DNA of 64,000 nt from Narthecium ossifragum (lineage: Eukaryota; Streptophyta; Magnoliopsida; Dioscoreales; Nartheciaceae): NCBI GenBank assembly GCA_963920575.1, contig OY986965.1, positions 25,895,342 through 25,959,341 on the forward strand. Reading direction: 5' to 3'. Within the stretch, counting starts at the first letter, position 1; every line of letters begins with the position of its first letter. Made by a program: the position numbers and the translations under genes. Shown here piece by piece: positions 12,701 through 24,528 of the stretch. The notes beneath the pieces were generated by a model. The model did no database searches and was not told the DNA's origin. It was given only the letters and a program-made list of their open reading frames with translations.

Positions 12701-13315
12701 TGGAAAAGAATAGAATAAATCCCTGCCAATCATATTAAAGATGATATTCCTAGATTGTTTTTTATTTTATTAGTTGAGCCCTAAGGCTGATGAAAGCTGC
12801 TACAGACTTCTCCAGATTGAATTAGTAAACCAATAAATTGCATCTATCTATGTCAACTACCACTGTAACAGCAACCATGATTTCTTTCTCAGACTAATCC
12901 ACGGTTTCCAAATTTTTTTGTTGGTTCTTCTTTCTCATAGCATGCTAGATAAGGATTCTCTCAAGCACTTCTCTCTCACCTCCCTATCAATCATGTTTTT
13001 AATTTTCCTATAATTTGTAGTTTATTCACTAAATATAGTTAAAAGTTCCATTTAGGAGAATATATGCACAAGCACTGACAGAGTAAATAAAAAAGATCTG
13101 TCTGCACCATTTTGATCTAGCCTGCTAATCCACCATAAGAATACAACAACACCTTCACCTATAGAAACTTCAGCAACCCTCTGATTCTCAAGCTAGAATT
13201 TAAAAACTAGATTGGTCAAGCAAGAAAGTGTTTCCTTCCGGGAAAAGTTACCGTACCACAATCCAATGTAATAATCCAAAATCTTTTCCATATACACAAA
13301 ACACAAAAATGCCCC

Positions 13316-13370
<55 letters not shown>

Positions 13371-13912
13371 ATCACGGCAGAAATTTGAATGCAATGCTAA
13401 AGAAAATAAATTCTTTGGGCTGATATTCTTATCTATATTTCTCTTACAGCAGAAATTTGTATGCATATTAAAAAGCTGCCGCCCAATTATTATTTGATAC
13501 TCTAATCCCATCTTGCAACTACAAAACCAAAATAATACTCCTTCCTCTAGAATGTAAACTAAAGGTTTGATTAACATCTATAGATATTTAGGCCCAGTAG
13601 CAATCTACAGAAATAAAGACTAAGATAACAATAGAAGTTCTCAAAAGCTGAGATGCAAAAGCCTACCTGAGGAATTGAGTGAACATTCATTCTTTTTCAA
13701 TGCTTTCTTCTCCTTTGAAGAGAAGAGTTTCGTGAAAAAAGACTGCAGGCAACAACAAAGAACGAAACCAAAATTCGGATTAGTCCTTCCAAACTCGTGA
13801 ATTTTCACCTCACCTAAGATAATGTATAGAGTAATTTGGATAAAGGGGGAGATGCCAAGGGCCATGATCTTCGCCCAACTACCTTCTTTCTACTTTCGTT
13901 TGCGAAGGTCAT
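9794..13912 (-). CDS. Inositol polyphosphate / phosphoinositide 5-phosphatase
   Basis: A Mg2+-dependent 5-phosphatase of the plant 5PTase (CVP2-like) family, removing the 5-phosphate from inositol phosphates or PtdIns lipids in the cytoplasm or at membranes. I read ten exons with matching GT-AG phases: 13883-13912, 13667-13742, 12579-12644, 12379-12460, 12157-12261, 11416-12019, 10975-11168, 10774-10882, 10367-10515 and 9794-10016, giving 545 residues. Hallmarks in order are [25 protein letters not shown], a serine-rich acidic insert typical of plant members (about residues 150-270), [25 protein letters not shown], the catalytic [31 protein letters not shown] and [11 protein letters not shown]. 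All catalytic motifs are present, so the gene looks functional. The first exon ([10 protein letters not shown]) is my least certain choice; an ATG at 13865 continuous with the second exon is an alternative. The subfamily number is not assigned. Confidence 0.95.
13319..13367. repeat. (TC)n microsatellite in an intron of the 5-phosphatase gene
   Basis: About 24 uninterrupted CT units, inside the intron between the 13667-13742 and 12579-12644 exons. It gives rise to spurious repetitive reading frames on both strands. Confidence 0.98.
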
Positions 13913-16687
13913 CTCGAATACAACTCTTCTATCTGCCGTAAGGAAACAAGATGCCTCCTATCTTCTCCCAAATTCAAACCAAGTTCAGACACAAGATCCT
14001 GCAATAACCCAGCTCCCCTGTACCCATTGTCTCATTTGCTAACTGATCATATGCGCTTGTTCTTCAAAGAGAAAAACAAAACAACACGTTTGCCTCCCTC
14101 AAGAATTCAGAAACAAATAGGCTTTTCCAACCCTTTTCAAACCCTCCCCCGTTGACGCCTAATTCTACACCCCCGGCATCCCAAAACTGGAAGCGAAGAC
14201 AAAACACAAAGACCAGCAAGTTTCTTAACCGCCACTTGACTCTGCCTGTAAGCACCTGCAACAAGGAAGAGAGCCTACCAATCACAACAACCAGAAGAAG
14301 ACCTCCAGAAGGCTAAGAAAAGTACCATATATATGGAGTCAAAGAGCTGGCCCAGAACTAGAAGGCAGCTCCTGAGGGATAAGAGAGGCCCGTCTGGGAA
14401 CTGCCGGCGGGGTTAAAAAAGTGCTTCGAGCTTGTCGAGTGGTTGTCTCACGTGGAATGCTCCGTTACGCACGAAGAAATCGGTCAAACTGGGCTCTCGA
14501 GGAGTCGAGGTGGAAATAAATCTCGTATAACGTATATTCTATAGATTTTGTTATGGGAAGCGCGTACTCTGTTTGCTCTGCTCCCTGCTCCCCCAACTCC
14601 AGTGGTATTTAATATGGCCTTTAACCATTAATCTACGGGGACAGCGAATGATCTTGGAACAATACTGTTGTGCATATCCCTCAAGTATTCCTCCTATGGA
14701 CCAGACTAACAACTTCCCTAGAAAATAGGTCTCCAGTATGGAATTTTAATTGCAGCCGTCATAGGAAATAGCTACAAGGGATGATATATGCAAAGTTTGA
14801 TGTTACGTGTATATATATATATACAAGTAGATATAGACGCAGTCCACTATATTCTGTAAACGTGAGCACATGATTATTAAATACAAGTAGTACGTTTATT
14901 ATATCATCTAATAATGTGTAAGCAATAAGGTACGTAGTCTACCGCTAAAAAGTAGTGTGATTGGTTATGTAATGCATCAACGTCTGGCCGTACAGCATAT
15001 ATAGATCAAACCACTAATCACGACGGAAACTAAAAACTATGCCAAGTTCAAGTTGTTTTTTTTTATGATTAGAAAAATCATCAAATTAAGTACAAATATC
15101 CAAACAGAAAATCGATTGCCGATCATCCATAGAGGACCACTAGCTCCATCGTGACACATCTCATATTTGATTCTGACGAACATGGCAGGGACGTGCCGGA
15201 CCGATTCAGGTTATTATTGTCTGTATATCTGGCTTGGCTGGGCTATTAACGATCGAGGAAACCCGGGGAAGACGTGCCACCGGCCGGCCCGGCAACGGCG
15301 AGACTATTTGGGAGTCCAGGAATATTCAACTTCATAGAACTAATTATTTGACTTCGGGCGTTGATTCAAAATTAACGCTTTGATAGGTGTATTTTGAACG
15401 TCCACGTCGAAGTCGTCATTCATAGCACTAGCTTCCCTGTGGTATATTAATTGCTCCTGCGGAACAGTGATCTAGCGAAAACATCTTCCTGATAGAGGAG
15501 GGGGGGTTACGAGGCCCTTTCGCCGTTGGCCGTAAAGAAGTTACGCGTGTTGTAGACTAGTCCAGTTTAGTGAGCCATGCCTAAGTCATAGGATGGACAC
15601 GCGCCTAGTTATGGCCCCACCTCGATGTGGCACCACGAAATCCAGGAGCTGAAGCTGATTTGGTCCCCATTTAGTAGTATGATGGTACGGGTCCCATCAC
15701 TATCTCATCGTTAATTGGTCAGAGCCTTTACACCTGGCCGTGTAATGGGACAAAAGCTTTCAATCGCAGTGGGGCATTCCTGCTTTCTAGCAGCTAGCTT
15801 CTAACAAGAAAAACAACGAAGATATCCACTAATTTTGCTATCAAACTATTAGCTGTTGAATAATTGTGAAGCGATGTGGTGTGACATGCATGGGTCCATG
15901 CCATGATTTTTCTGAGTTTTAACTTTTAAGGAACCAAATCGGGTAGGGTCTAATAAAGGTTGAGTGCGTAATCGAAGTCGGATTCTGACCAGCGTTCTCG
16001 TATACACAAGTGAAGAAAATAAAATCCCATGAATAGCCTAAATTTACTTCTATGACATTAGTCATTCCACCCAACACATAAGCAGCCCAAGACATAAGTA
16101 AAGTTAAGTGATAAACTTCTAACAGAGAAAATATCGAACACTTAAAAGACAGATTAGCTAGTGTAGTGTTGTCACAAGGTAACTAACAGAGAGGAAGAAG
16201 AAATTAAACACAATCACTAACACAAAAGGTTTTTTAATATGAAAAAACTCAACTGGAAAAAAACCACAGCCCTCTATCGGAGACCACCCAAACCAAGTAT
16301 TAGATCTTCATCTTAACAGTTATACAGATAACACCTTTTCAAGATGACTCCTCATCAACCAGGTTGTTAGCAACTGAGCTCGACTCCTCAACTCAATGTC
16401 AACTAAGACAAAATACAAAACCTTGGTCTTCAACTCTACTCAAAGTTGAGATAGATAGAGGACTCCTCCTCTCTTCTTGAAGCTCCTTGAAATCCACCAA
16501 GGATGAAGGATTTCACCTTCGATTTGACTTGGACTCCTTCTTCAGATAACACCCTTTGAAAGCTTCAAGGGTGAAGAACTCTCTCTTTGATAAAATAGCA
16601 TCTCTGAGGAAGTTAGGATTTCAACTCACTTGATAATGTTGCTCCTCACTTTCTTTAGACTAGAGTTCTTAACCTCCACCAATTCAC
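13913..16687. other. 5' leader of the phosphatase gene, then gene-poor sequence
   Basis: From 13913 to about 14340 lies the probable leader of the minus-strand phosphatase, with a possible intron and a TATA-like atatatatgg near 14330. From 14.4 to 16.69 kb I see no coding frame, RNA gene or clear repeat. The 16.2-16.5 kb part has low-complexity A-rich sequence that could be a decayed retroelement, which I cannot prove. Confidence 0.4.
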
Positions 16688-16690
16688 TTC

Positions 16691-16813
16691 GGGCCTTTTT
16701 GGCTCACCCGGATCCGTCGGTATCCGCGGGATCCGACGGGGCGGATTCCATTTTCGGCGTCCGCTCGATTCGAGCGGACGCCAGGGGCGGATCTGCGGTA
16801 TCCAAACAGGCCC
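16691..16813. mobile_element. 123-bp MITE with GGGCCTNTTTGG termini and 3-bp duplication
   Basis: The element starts GGGCCTTTTTGG and ends CCAAACAGGCCC, flanked on both sides by TTC (16688-16690 and 16814-16816). The interior is full of GGATCC-like and GCGGATTCC words plus a CGTCCGCTCGATTCGAGCGGACG palindromic core around 16760-16784. It belongs to the same family as the units at 58.9 and 63.4 kb. The 3-bp duplication and ends fit a Tourist/PIF-Harbinger-type MITE. Confidence 0.8.
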
Positions 16814-16816
16814 TTC

Positions 16817-18940
16817 AACTCCATATAAAAGACCTCAACTTCTTCCTTTTACTTAGCCAGCTGGCCTTCACTTTAAGCTATGCAAAATAAAAACTAGCTT
16901 TACTTGAGGTAGCCACGTAGTCATGCTTAGATCCATAAGTTATTGCCTTGCTTCCAAGCTATTCTACAGCTTTTAGTGCTTTTTCATATCTTGATTCTTG
17001 AACCACGCAAGGATGTAGTACTTCCTTCTGTTAATCTGCTTCTAGTGTAAAGCCAACACTTGAGCTATCAATTTTTTTGTGTTTCAGCATTTCCTATATC
17101 ACCTTGACTTGGTTGTGGGAAAAGTAGAGCATCCTTTTGAATAAGTTACAACTGAGCCAGAGCGTTCTCATATGTATATACCTTCAGCTGTCTTCTGCAT
17201 ATGTCCTCAATTACTAATTCTAGCTAAACATTTATCCATGAGCCTAAGAAATCCAGAGTTGATTCTGCTTTAATATCTAATCTTTGTATTCAGTATACAA
17301 TTGCTAGTCTCCTATAGTTGCTGCTTCAAACTGCTAGACCTTTAGTTGCTTCTTTCTAGTTCCAAGTAACTAAACCCTTGATTCAAACTGCTGATCATCA
17401 GCTCCTCCTCCTTCATTCCAGCTTGAAGTAACTGAACTTTTTCAGTGTCTTTACCAACTAAGAACAAAATACAATGTTTTGTGTCCTAAGTTACAAGCTA
17501 ATAAGTTTTAACACAAATCAAGCCAATTACAACCCTTACAACAATAAAATTAGTACAACGCTGAAGTCTGGAGCGCTAGATCCGATTCAAACAAATCTGG
17601 CCACTCGTATAATGATACTAGTTGTGCTCCATGTCACATGACACGGTAACCACCAATCCCACCCCAATAACTCCCTCCCACTAAACCCCCCTCAACTTAG
17701 GATTATCATGCCACATAGGCTCCACCTATGACATTCTCCCGCCATGTAGGACAACAAAAGTTTCGCTTATAACCATAGCATCATATAAGGATGATGAGGG
17801 AAATGATGGTCTGAGACATATAGACTCAAAGATATGTGGTTGTCTAAAACTGACGTATATATGTTTGATGGTGTTGAATTTAAGGTTTTTAATAAGACCC
17901 AAAACTTCTGAAGTCAAGAAGTGAGCTAAGCCTTAAGAAATGTGTTGAATCAAATGGGTCTGTTAAAACTCATTTAAAAAAAGAGTCATATCATGAAGCA
18001 CATGTGTGTGTAAATGTTTAGTCACATATTATTTGAAATAAAAATATTTCTCTAATTTATATAAAATCCTGTGCATTTATAATTTGAACACGTGCGACAA
18101 CCAGAGAGAGACACGCTGTCACTCACTTTCTCACTCCCTCCCTCTTTTCTTTCTCTCGCAATCAATCAAAAGTAGTGGAGAGGGCAAAGCAACCTATATT
18201 AATCTCCTCCACCTCCACCTTATCTACTCCTTTACGGTGTCATCCTCAATCAAACACATCCCCAATCACTAACCACGCTAATCCTCACGATCAAGAGTCA
18301 AGACCAAGCTAGTTTACAGTAACTTTTTGCATGACAAGCGGTTAAGAGTGTACAATATAATCCCCTACTCTTGTTAGCATGATACGTGAATGCTATGGTA
18401 TGATTTGCACCAATCACCACCGTCTATCCGCGTACTGACTACTGAGGTCCAATCTCCATTTATAAGTTATAGCTTAACCGTGCTTAATTTTGACGCACCA
18501 ACTTAGCTGGAAGCGAAGGTGTGTACAGTACTACGGCTCGGACCGAGCTCTAAATTGGCCTCCGTTATGATGATCTCGTGATCACCACACCACAACATCT
18601 GGCACAAGAGCGACCAAACGGATAGGGACGACAGAAACCATGAGAAACCCGTGTCTTGGGCGGTCAGGATCGTACCAAAAGGGCTCCATATATAACGAAC
18701 TCCTCTGTCGCATTGGTTGCGAGCCGGATAACTCAGCAATTCCTACGGGACAGTGGAACTCGGGTTCGTTTAATATTTCGAAACCGCCGCCGGATATATG
18801 TAATGGACGAGAAATTTAAACAAACTTCAAAACAAGACGATCGGCGATTCTAGGTTTTTAAATCGATCCCTCTAACGTAATCGGCAAGATTCCGAGCAAA
18901 TAGAAATCTAAACATGGGGTTCGGCGCCGACTTGCCGTAG
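16817..18940. other. Gene-poor intergenic sequence
   Basis: No supportable gene, RNA or ordered repeat in this stretch. Short frames at 17726-17917 and 18084-18272 have no recognisable domain and no splice partners. Confidence 0.4.
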
Positions 18941-19320
18941 CGGCTACGGCACTCATCGCCGGAGACCAGCGAACCCCAGATCCAGGACCCAAGGAGAAAT
19001 TTTCAAGAGGATCGTGGAAGAAAGGAATAAGAAAGAGAGACGACGTACCGTTTGTTTCGTTTGGTCACTGATCGATTCCACTCCCGATTCTCGTGATCCT
19101 CGCCGTCGGTGAGGCCTATTGCTAGAGTCGACGCCAGCGGCAGAAAGCGGTGGCTCCCGGCGGAGGCATTGGGTGCTGCGGAGAGGTTCTTGGCGGCGGC
19201 GGCGGAGGGGGGAGAGAGGTTTAGATTCTTGGGTCTCAGAGCGGATGCGTGACGAGGGGATATGATTCATACCTCTACATGTATGTATAAATGTATATTG
19301 GGGGCGGAAAGGAAGGCGTA
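18940..19320 (-). promoter_or_regulatory. Possible promoter and first exon of an unidentified minus-strand transcript
   Basis: On the minus strand a TATA-like tract (tatacatttatacata, about 19276-19296) is followed by a GC-rich leader with GCC repeats and a good donor (aaacg/gtacgt) near 19047. This composition is typical of a plant 5' exon. The frame at 18953-19270 reads through the donor and looks non-coding. It could be a distant leader exon of the phosphatase gene, about 5 kb away, or a separate non-coding transcript. Confidence 0.3.
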
Positions 19321-19618
19321 CGAACCTTTCACTTATTTAACGGAAATAACCCTAATGAATGAAGCTCAATAAGAGTTATCTTAGGGAGTTAGGGGTGGTT
19401 TCGTAAGTTCACCATCAAGGGGTTCATGACGGTTGAATGATGACGTGGCGCATGTACCGATTTCTTGGGCGGGGGGAATTGGCATGGTGGGCTTGCCCCG
19501 TGTTGGAATTTGGAAACAGTCGTAAGGTGGGATTGAACTCAAACACGTCTCATAAGGACTCCGAATTTAATCGCGTTGGAATAAAAATACTATTAAGATA
19601 ATAGTTGGTTTTTTTTAA

Positions 19619-19800
19619 GAAGTCCTCGTGTTGCACTCCCAAATAAAAGATTCAACAAATAAAAAAATTAAAAAAAAAACCCAACACGAACCCATAAAAG
19701 ATTCAACAAATAAAATAATAATGAAAAAACCCAACACGAACCCATAAAAGATCCAATAAAGAAAAAAATAAAAAAAACCCAACACGAACCGAATCCATAT
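19619..19800 (+). repeat. 5S rRNA 3'-end match followed by A-rich tandem repeats
   Basis: Bases 19619-19636 (gaagtcctcgtgttgcac) match 18 of 18 bases of the 3' end of plant 5S rRNA, from my knowledge of the gene. Directly after come three to four copies of a unit of about 50 bp holding aaccCAACACGAacccataaaagattcaacaaataaa. The layout could be a decayed 5S-derived retroposon with an A-rich tail, or a chance insertion of a 5S fragment. Confidence 0.55.
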
Positions 19801-19829
19801 ACTAGTGTTTGGTTGGAAAGCAGAAATAA

Positions 19830-20960
19830 GAAATAATCATTATTTGGGATAATGAATTGGTATTTGAATGAAAAAGGTGAAATAAGAATAGGGATCGGTG
19901 AGCTGAAAAGTAAATTTCATTTTTGATTTTTTTACGAAACATATTGATGGTTTAATTAATAATATGATAATGTATATAATATTCACATTGGTTTTAGTAA
20001 ATTGCTTAATAATATGATAATACATATAATATGATAAAGCATATAATTTAATTAATAATAATTTCATGTTTTATTAATTTTATGATGCATATATTCACCT
20101 TAACTTTTGAATAACATATTCAATATAATCAACTTAAATATATTATAATAAAGTATAATATTATCACCCCATGCCCGTCCTATTCGATGCCTCCACCGGC
20201 AAATCCCTCTCATATCAACGCCCGCTTATTTGGCATCTCTGGCGGACGCTTGCTCCTCCGCCATCGTCGGCATCGATGTCCGCCCGTCCTCCACCGGGTC
20301 GTATGGCTCGATGGTGTCGAGGGCATTCTTGCCGACGTTGTGGTCGCCAACAACGTATACGTGGTTTCCACCTACGGTGAACACGAAAAAGGATCACATC
20401 GCCACATGGCATAGCATGGTGACATGATATGGATATACACATCAATCATCCCCATGCGGGGCCATTTATATTAATATAATATTATTATTAAAATAATATA
20501 TATAAATAAATTTTGCATGATGTGGACCAATCATGATATGAAACTTGACATATGGACCCACTTATATTAATTTTTTATTATAATAACATATTAATAATAT
20601 TATTTAATACACTACATACATGTGAACCCACTTATATTAATATGTTATTATAATAAAATATTAATATAATTGGGTCCCCATGCCACATGCCATACCATGA
20701 TTAGTCCACATCATGTAAAAAGTATTATTTTATATTATTTTAATAATATATATATTCAAATAAAAATAAAAATATTAATATAAATGGGCTCGTACGGGGT
20801 TGCATTGATGTGCATGACTATTTTTATATATTGTCTTGCGTGAAAAGTCAAAAAAAAATTACTCAATGCGGATAGGAACGAGGATAAAAATCGAACTGAA
20901 TTTTTTATAAGATATATTGATAATTTAATTAATTATATGATAATGTATATAATAACTCCG
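19830..20960. mobile_element. AT-rich repeat carrying a kelch gene fragment (copy 1)
   Basis: AT-rich arms made of atttatattaatataatatt-type words flank a GC-rich captured segment (20165-20415). About 55 bp at 19927-19985 are repeated in direct orientation at 20899-20955. The segment and its flanks recur inverted at 38.09-38.56 plus 48.11-48.45 kb, and the AT-rich arm alone recurs at 51.15-51.90 kb. It behaves like a non-autonomous element that picked up host coding sequence; ends and target duplication are not resolved. Confidence 0.6.
20165..20415 (-). pseudogene. Captured F-box/kelch-repeat protein fragment (copy 1)
   Basis: Read on the minus strand the segment encodes a kelch-like blade: VVGDHNVGKNALDTIEPYDP followed by a PTMAEEQASA region. 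Plant F-box/kelch proteins have the pattern VYVVGGHD..KNAL.....YDP.AD.W..LP.M..ER. The upstream frame has a stop (before SFFVF), and there is no start, F-box or further blade. The copy at 38.3-38.5 kb reads GGHNTGKNTLNTVEPYDPVE. This is a gene piece inside a repeat, not a gene. Confidence 0.65.
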
Positions 20961-20988
20961 ATAAAAGGAGAGGACAACGTCATATATA

Positions 20989-21667
20989 TCAAGCGATCCA
21001 GCTGATAGAAGGAACAAGTGTTTTTTTTTTTGGGGGGATTTTAATTGGATTACGGAGTTGGGGGAGGTGGGGACTTCGAGGAGAGATTTTTTTACCGGCA
21101 GGGTGTGTTGATATATTGTACTTGTTTTTTTCGAGTGAGTGAGTGAGTGACTGACTATGAGAGATGTGTATAGAGAGAGAAGAAGAGGAGAGAGAGATAT
21201 ATGGGATTTGGGTTTGAAACTTGGAGGAGTGCTGCCGGTGCCCCCCACAGCTGCCCATGCTCTCTATATCTCTCTTCTCACTCTTGTAAGAAAGTTGAGG
21301 TAGCCATGGATCGTCCCCCACTGCAGCTTTCTTTAGCTTCTCTGGCTCTCGATGAGCAGCCAGAGACAACAGTCGAGTAAAAGAGAGGAGCCCCCACAAA
21401 GTCCTGGCCTCCAGATAAGTGAGCATCGGCCCCCTGCACGTGTTTGGACGGAACCCTAAAACTGGGTTCTCCAGCTCCATCTCCCTCTCTTCTCTTCTTG
21501 TTTTTTTTTTTTTTTTTTTTTTTTGGGTGGTGGTTGTTGGTTGTTGAGAGAGAGAGCCCATGGGTTTTTGCCACGTCAGTGCCACCTAGCTGCGGTTTTG
21601 TGCAAATGGAGTGACTCGCTCTGAGATGGAAACATTTTGAACTCATTTGGCCTGTAGCAATAAACAT
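20989..21667 (-). other. Unidentified long frame, probably leader or non-coding
   Basis: A 198-codon frame (20989-21585) runs through a poly-A/lysine stretch (the 24-nt T run at 21501-21524) and serine-rich CT tracts. A cleaner inner start at about 21480 (MELENPVLGF) precedes some ordinary-looking sequence, but I recognise no domain, and the second half is low complexity. It may be an untranslated leader of an unseen transcript. Coding status is doubtful. Confidence 0.2.
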
Positions 21668-24528
21668 GGAATATGTTGACCGTATAGAAATAGCAAGCGC
21701 GACAAGAAAAGAATGGGCTTTAGTTGGCCCACCACTCTTGACGAACCAAATTAATTTGGACTATACTTGGCCATGCAACATTGCAACCACTTTTAAATTT
21801 AGCTCCAGCGTACCTCCCAAACAAACGCAATTAGCTCAAGACACACCAATTAGGGGCAGATTCCGGACCGTCCGATCAGTGGACCCCCAAAGAACATGAA
21901 TGCCGGAGTTGTTGGATGGTAGTAGTCATTAGTCGGTCCCATCTAGAAGATCAAAGCCACACGGGGTTCACGAAATGTGGGGCAGGGATTGAGAGAGCTG
22001 GATGGAAGCTTCCAGGACCGTTGGCGTTTTGTCTAGAATGGCCGTTGCTTCCAACTTGAGAGAAGATGAGATAAAACAGTACATCTATTATAAGGCTATC
22101 ATTCAGTAGAAGACGATGGTCGTTGTATCTCACCTACATCACATTCTGGAAACCAGTTCTTGTGACTCGGCTTCAACTAATGGAGCTAATTTTTTGCCAT
22201 CAATGGATGCAATTAGTGCAGTTTAGATGGCAAAGGTTGAAGTAATCGGCGAAAGCGCCTTGCATTGTTTTTTCCTGCAACAAATGTTCATGTCATCACA
22301 AACAAAACAGCGACTGAAAAGAACAGTCGACGATCATTGATGAGAAAGGTATACATTACATACCCATGGAAGCAGGCAATTTGATAAAGGGAGAACAGGG
22401 GAAGCCTGGAGCATCATGGATCGGCTAAAATGTCATATTCAGCGAGAGTTTCATGATCTACAAGACCACAGCCCTTGTCATAGTGCTGCCTCTCGTTGCC
22501 TCTTGAAACTTGCTTTGGTTTGCTTGTGGTGCATTTTCATGTAGACCTTTGCAAGATGTTTGCGTATCATGGAGGGACAGCTTTCGTCTCATAAAGGACT
22601 CAAAGAAGTTGCAACAGTCTTAGAGCTAGTACTGACATCATGGAGGCTATCAAGGTACTAGCTTCTATCCAAGGTATAAACCTCTTCTGAATTGTAATTC
22701 AGAACATTCAGATATTAGCCATGTGATAAATCTGAAATTCATCCAAAGGAATATCAAGAAACCATCCAAATTCAACATATCTTAACATTACTGACATAAC
22801 CAAAATCATAGACGTGTCTTCTATGTGTCTCTCAAAAGCAAAGATATGCAGAATCCCTCATAGGCTAGCGGGGAGCTAACCACGAGTTGTACAAGTTGAA
22901 GCTGAAAATAACCAGACTGGCAATGTGCAGAGTTATTGCAATGTCGTTACCACTGCATTTACTGCATAGCCTCTCAGATGGAGAACACGCAATCAGTACT
23001 CATCAAATCATGACATCAAGCATGACGAGTGTGTGCCACCATAGGAGAGTATTCTAAACCATCATGCCAAAATCAGGGATCACATACACTACTTGGTAGC
23101 ACATAAACCAGGGACCTAAATGACTCCAAGTATGTAGGCTAAGTAATGTTTAATAAAGTTTTTTGGCTAATGGCTCATCAAAAGTCATGCCGACAACAGA
23201 TGGCATCGCAACTTTGGGCATGCCATAGCACAAAACTATCATAGGTTACTATGTCAGACACAACACCAAAACAGAACTAAGTTATTGAGGTAAAAATCAT
23301 AGTTTACAGAAGATACACTGCTGCAGAAATCAGATATGAAGTTCTTTGTTCATGGGTTTTATCATATACAACATGACGCGTAATAATCCTGCTTTCTGTC
23401 CTGCATTTAACAGCATACAGAATTCATGCAAGCCAAGCCAGAGGTAAATTTTCAGAGGATATGCACAACATAGCAAAAGATATGCCATGTCTCTTTAATT
23501 TATGAAGATAGAGACCACAAAAGCAGTCTCACATCGATTTTGTAGCTGATGGTTTACTAGAAGCCTGAAGGACTTGTCAGCAATATATGGAAAGGCTGTT
23601 GTAATTCGCCATTCTTCAGACAGACAACCGCGGAGAGCAAAGGCGATCAACTCGTTTATAAGACAAGATGTGAGGAAAGGAACAATGCGGTGCAGGAAAT
23701 TTATCATATCTTATCACCATTATAGGAGGAAAACCATTGGACAGAAAGAAAACGAAATGTTCATAGCAGATGAAATAGACTCATGTTCAATAGAAGATTG
23801 AATGCAGTTCAGATGGACAACCAAGGTTAACCATGAAGGAAGGCAATCAACTCATTTATAAGACAAGATGTGAAGAAGGAACGATGTGGTGCAGGAAATT
23901 TATCATATCTTATCACCAATATAGGAGGAACATCATTTGACAGAGAGAAAAGGAAATGTTGATAGCAGATGAAATAGACTCATGGTCAAAATAAGATTGA
24001 AGGCGGTGTATATCAAACAGCAAATCAAAATAAAGAACGACAAGAACATATTAAATAATCCCCTTGCTTCATTATCCTCAACTCCGAAACAGTCATTAAC
24101 CAAATTAAATGTCTGAAAAAAAGAGAGATTGACTATCTTTTTAAAGTCGGTATATAGGAATTTGTACACGCTATCACACTAACTTGGCATATTGGATGCG
24201 TACTATGAAAGGGAGAAAAGTTAAAAAGAAATTCTAAAAGCCACAAAAGCTAAATTAGTTGACAGATGAATTCTTACCTTTAATCAAACAATCGGAGTCA
24301 CATTCTCGCAAATTTGAATTTGTTGAGCTCAAGTAAGAGAAAATGCCTAAGATATCCTCTTCCGCCTTTCAAGCTTCTATGCAGCAGACTATTACCCACT
24401 AGATATCAGGGTTTCTGCAAGGCATGAATGACCTCACAAGTATTAACATTGATGGCAAACTTTAGAGCATTCATACTTGATGGCTTTTACTTTTCCCTTG
24501 GGAAGATGAAATCTCCTCTGACAAGCAA
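21668..24528. other. Intergenic, with a 150-190 bp imperfect duplication
   Basis: No supportable gene. Sequence at 23638-23805 (tcaactcgtttataagacaagatgtga...gatgaaatagactcatg) is repeated in tandem at about 23846-24008 with roughly 85-90 percent identity by eye. The part next to 24528 should include the 3' UTR of the PPR gene. Confidence 0.6.

Noticed and set aside
13193..13577. Frames with ERERER or SLSLSL runs
   Set aside because: Products of the (TC)n microsatellite in an intron.
18953..19270. 105-codon minus frame as a protein gene
   Set aside because: It crosses a good splice donor and has leader-like GCC repeats; better read as an untranslated exon.
21301..21345. Possible microRNA (miR396-like word cagctttctt)
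   Set aside because: Only about ten bases match and I could not find a convincing star strand or hairpin.
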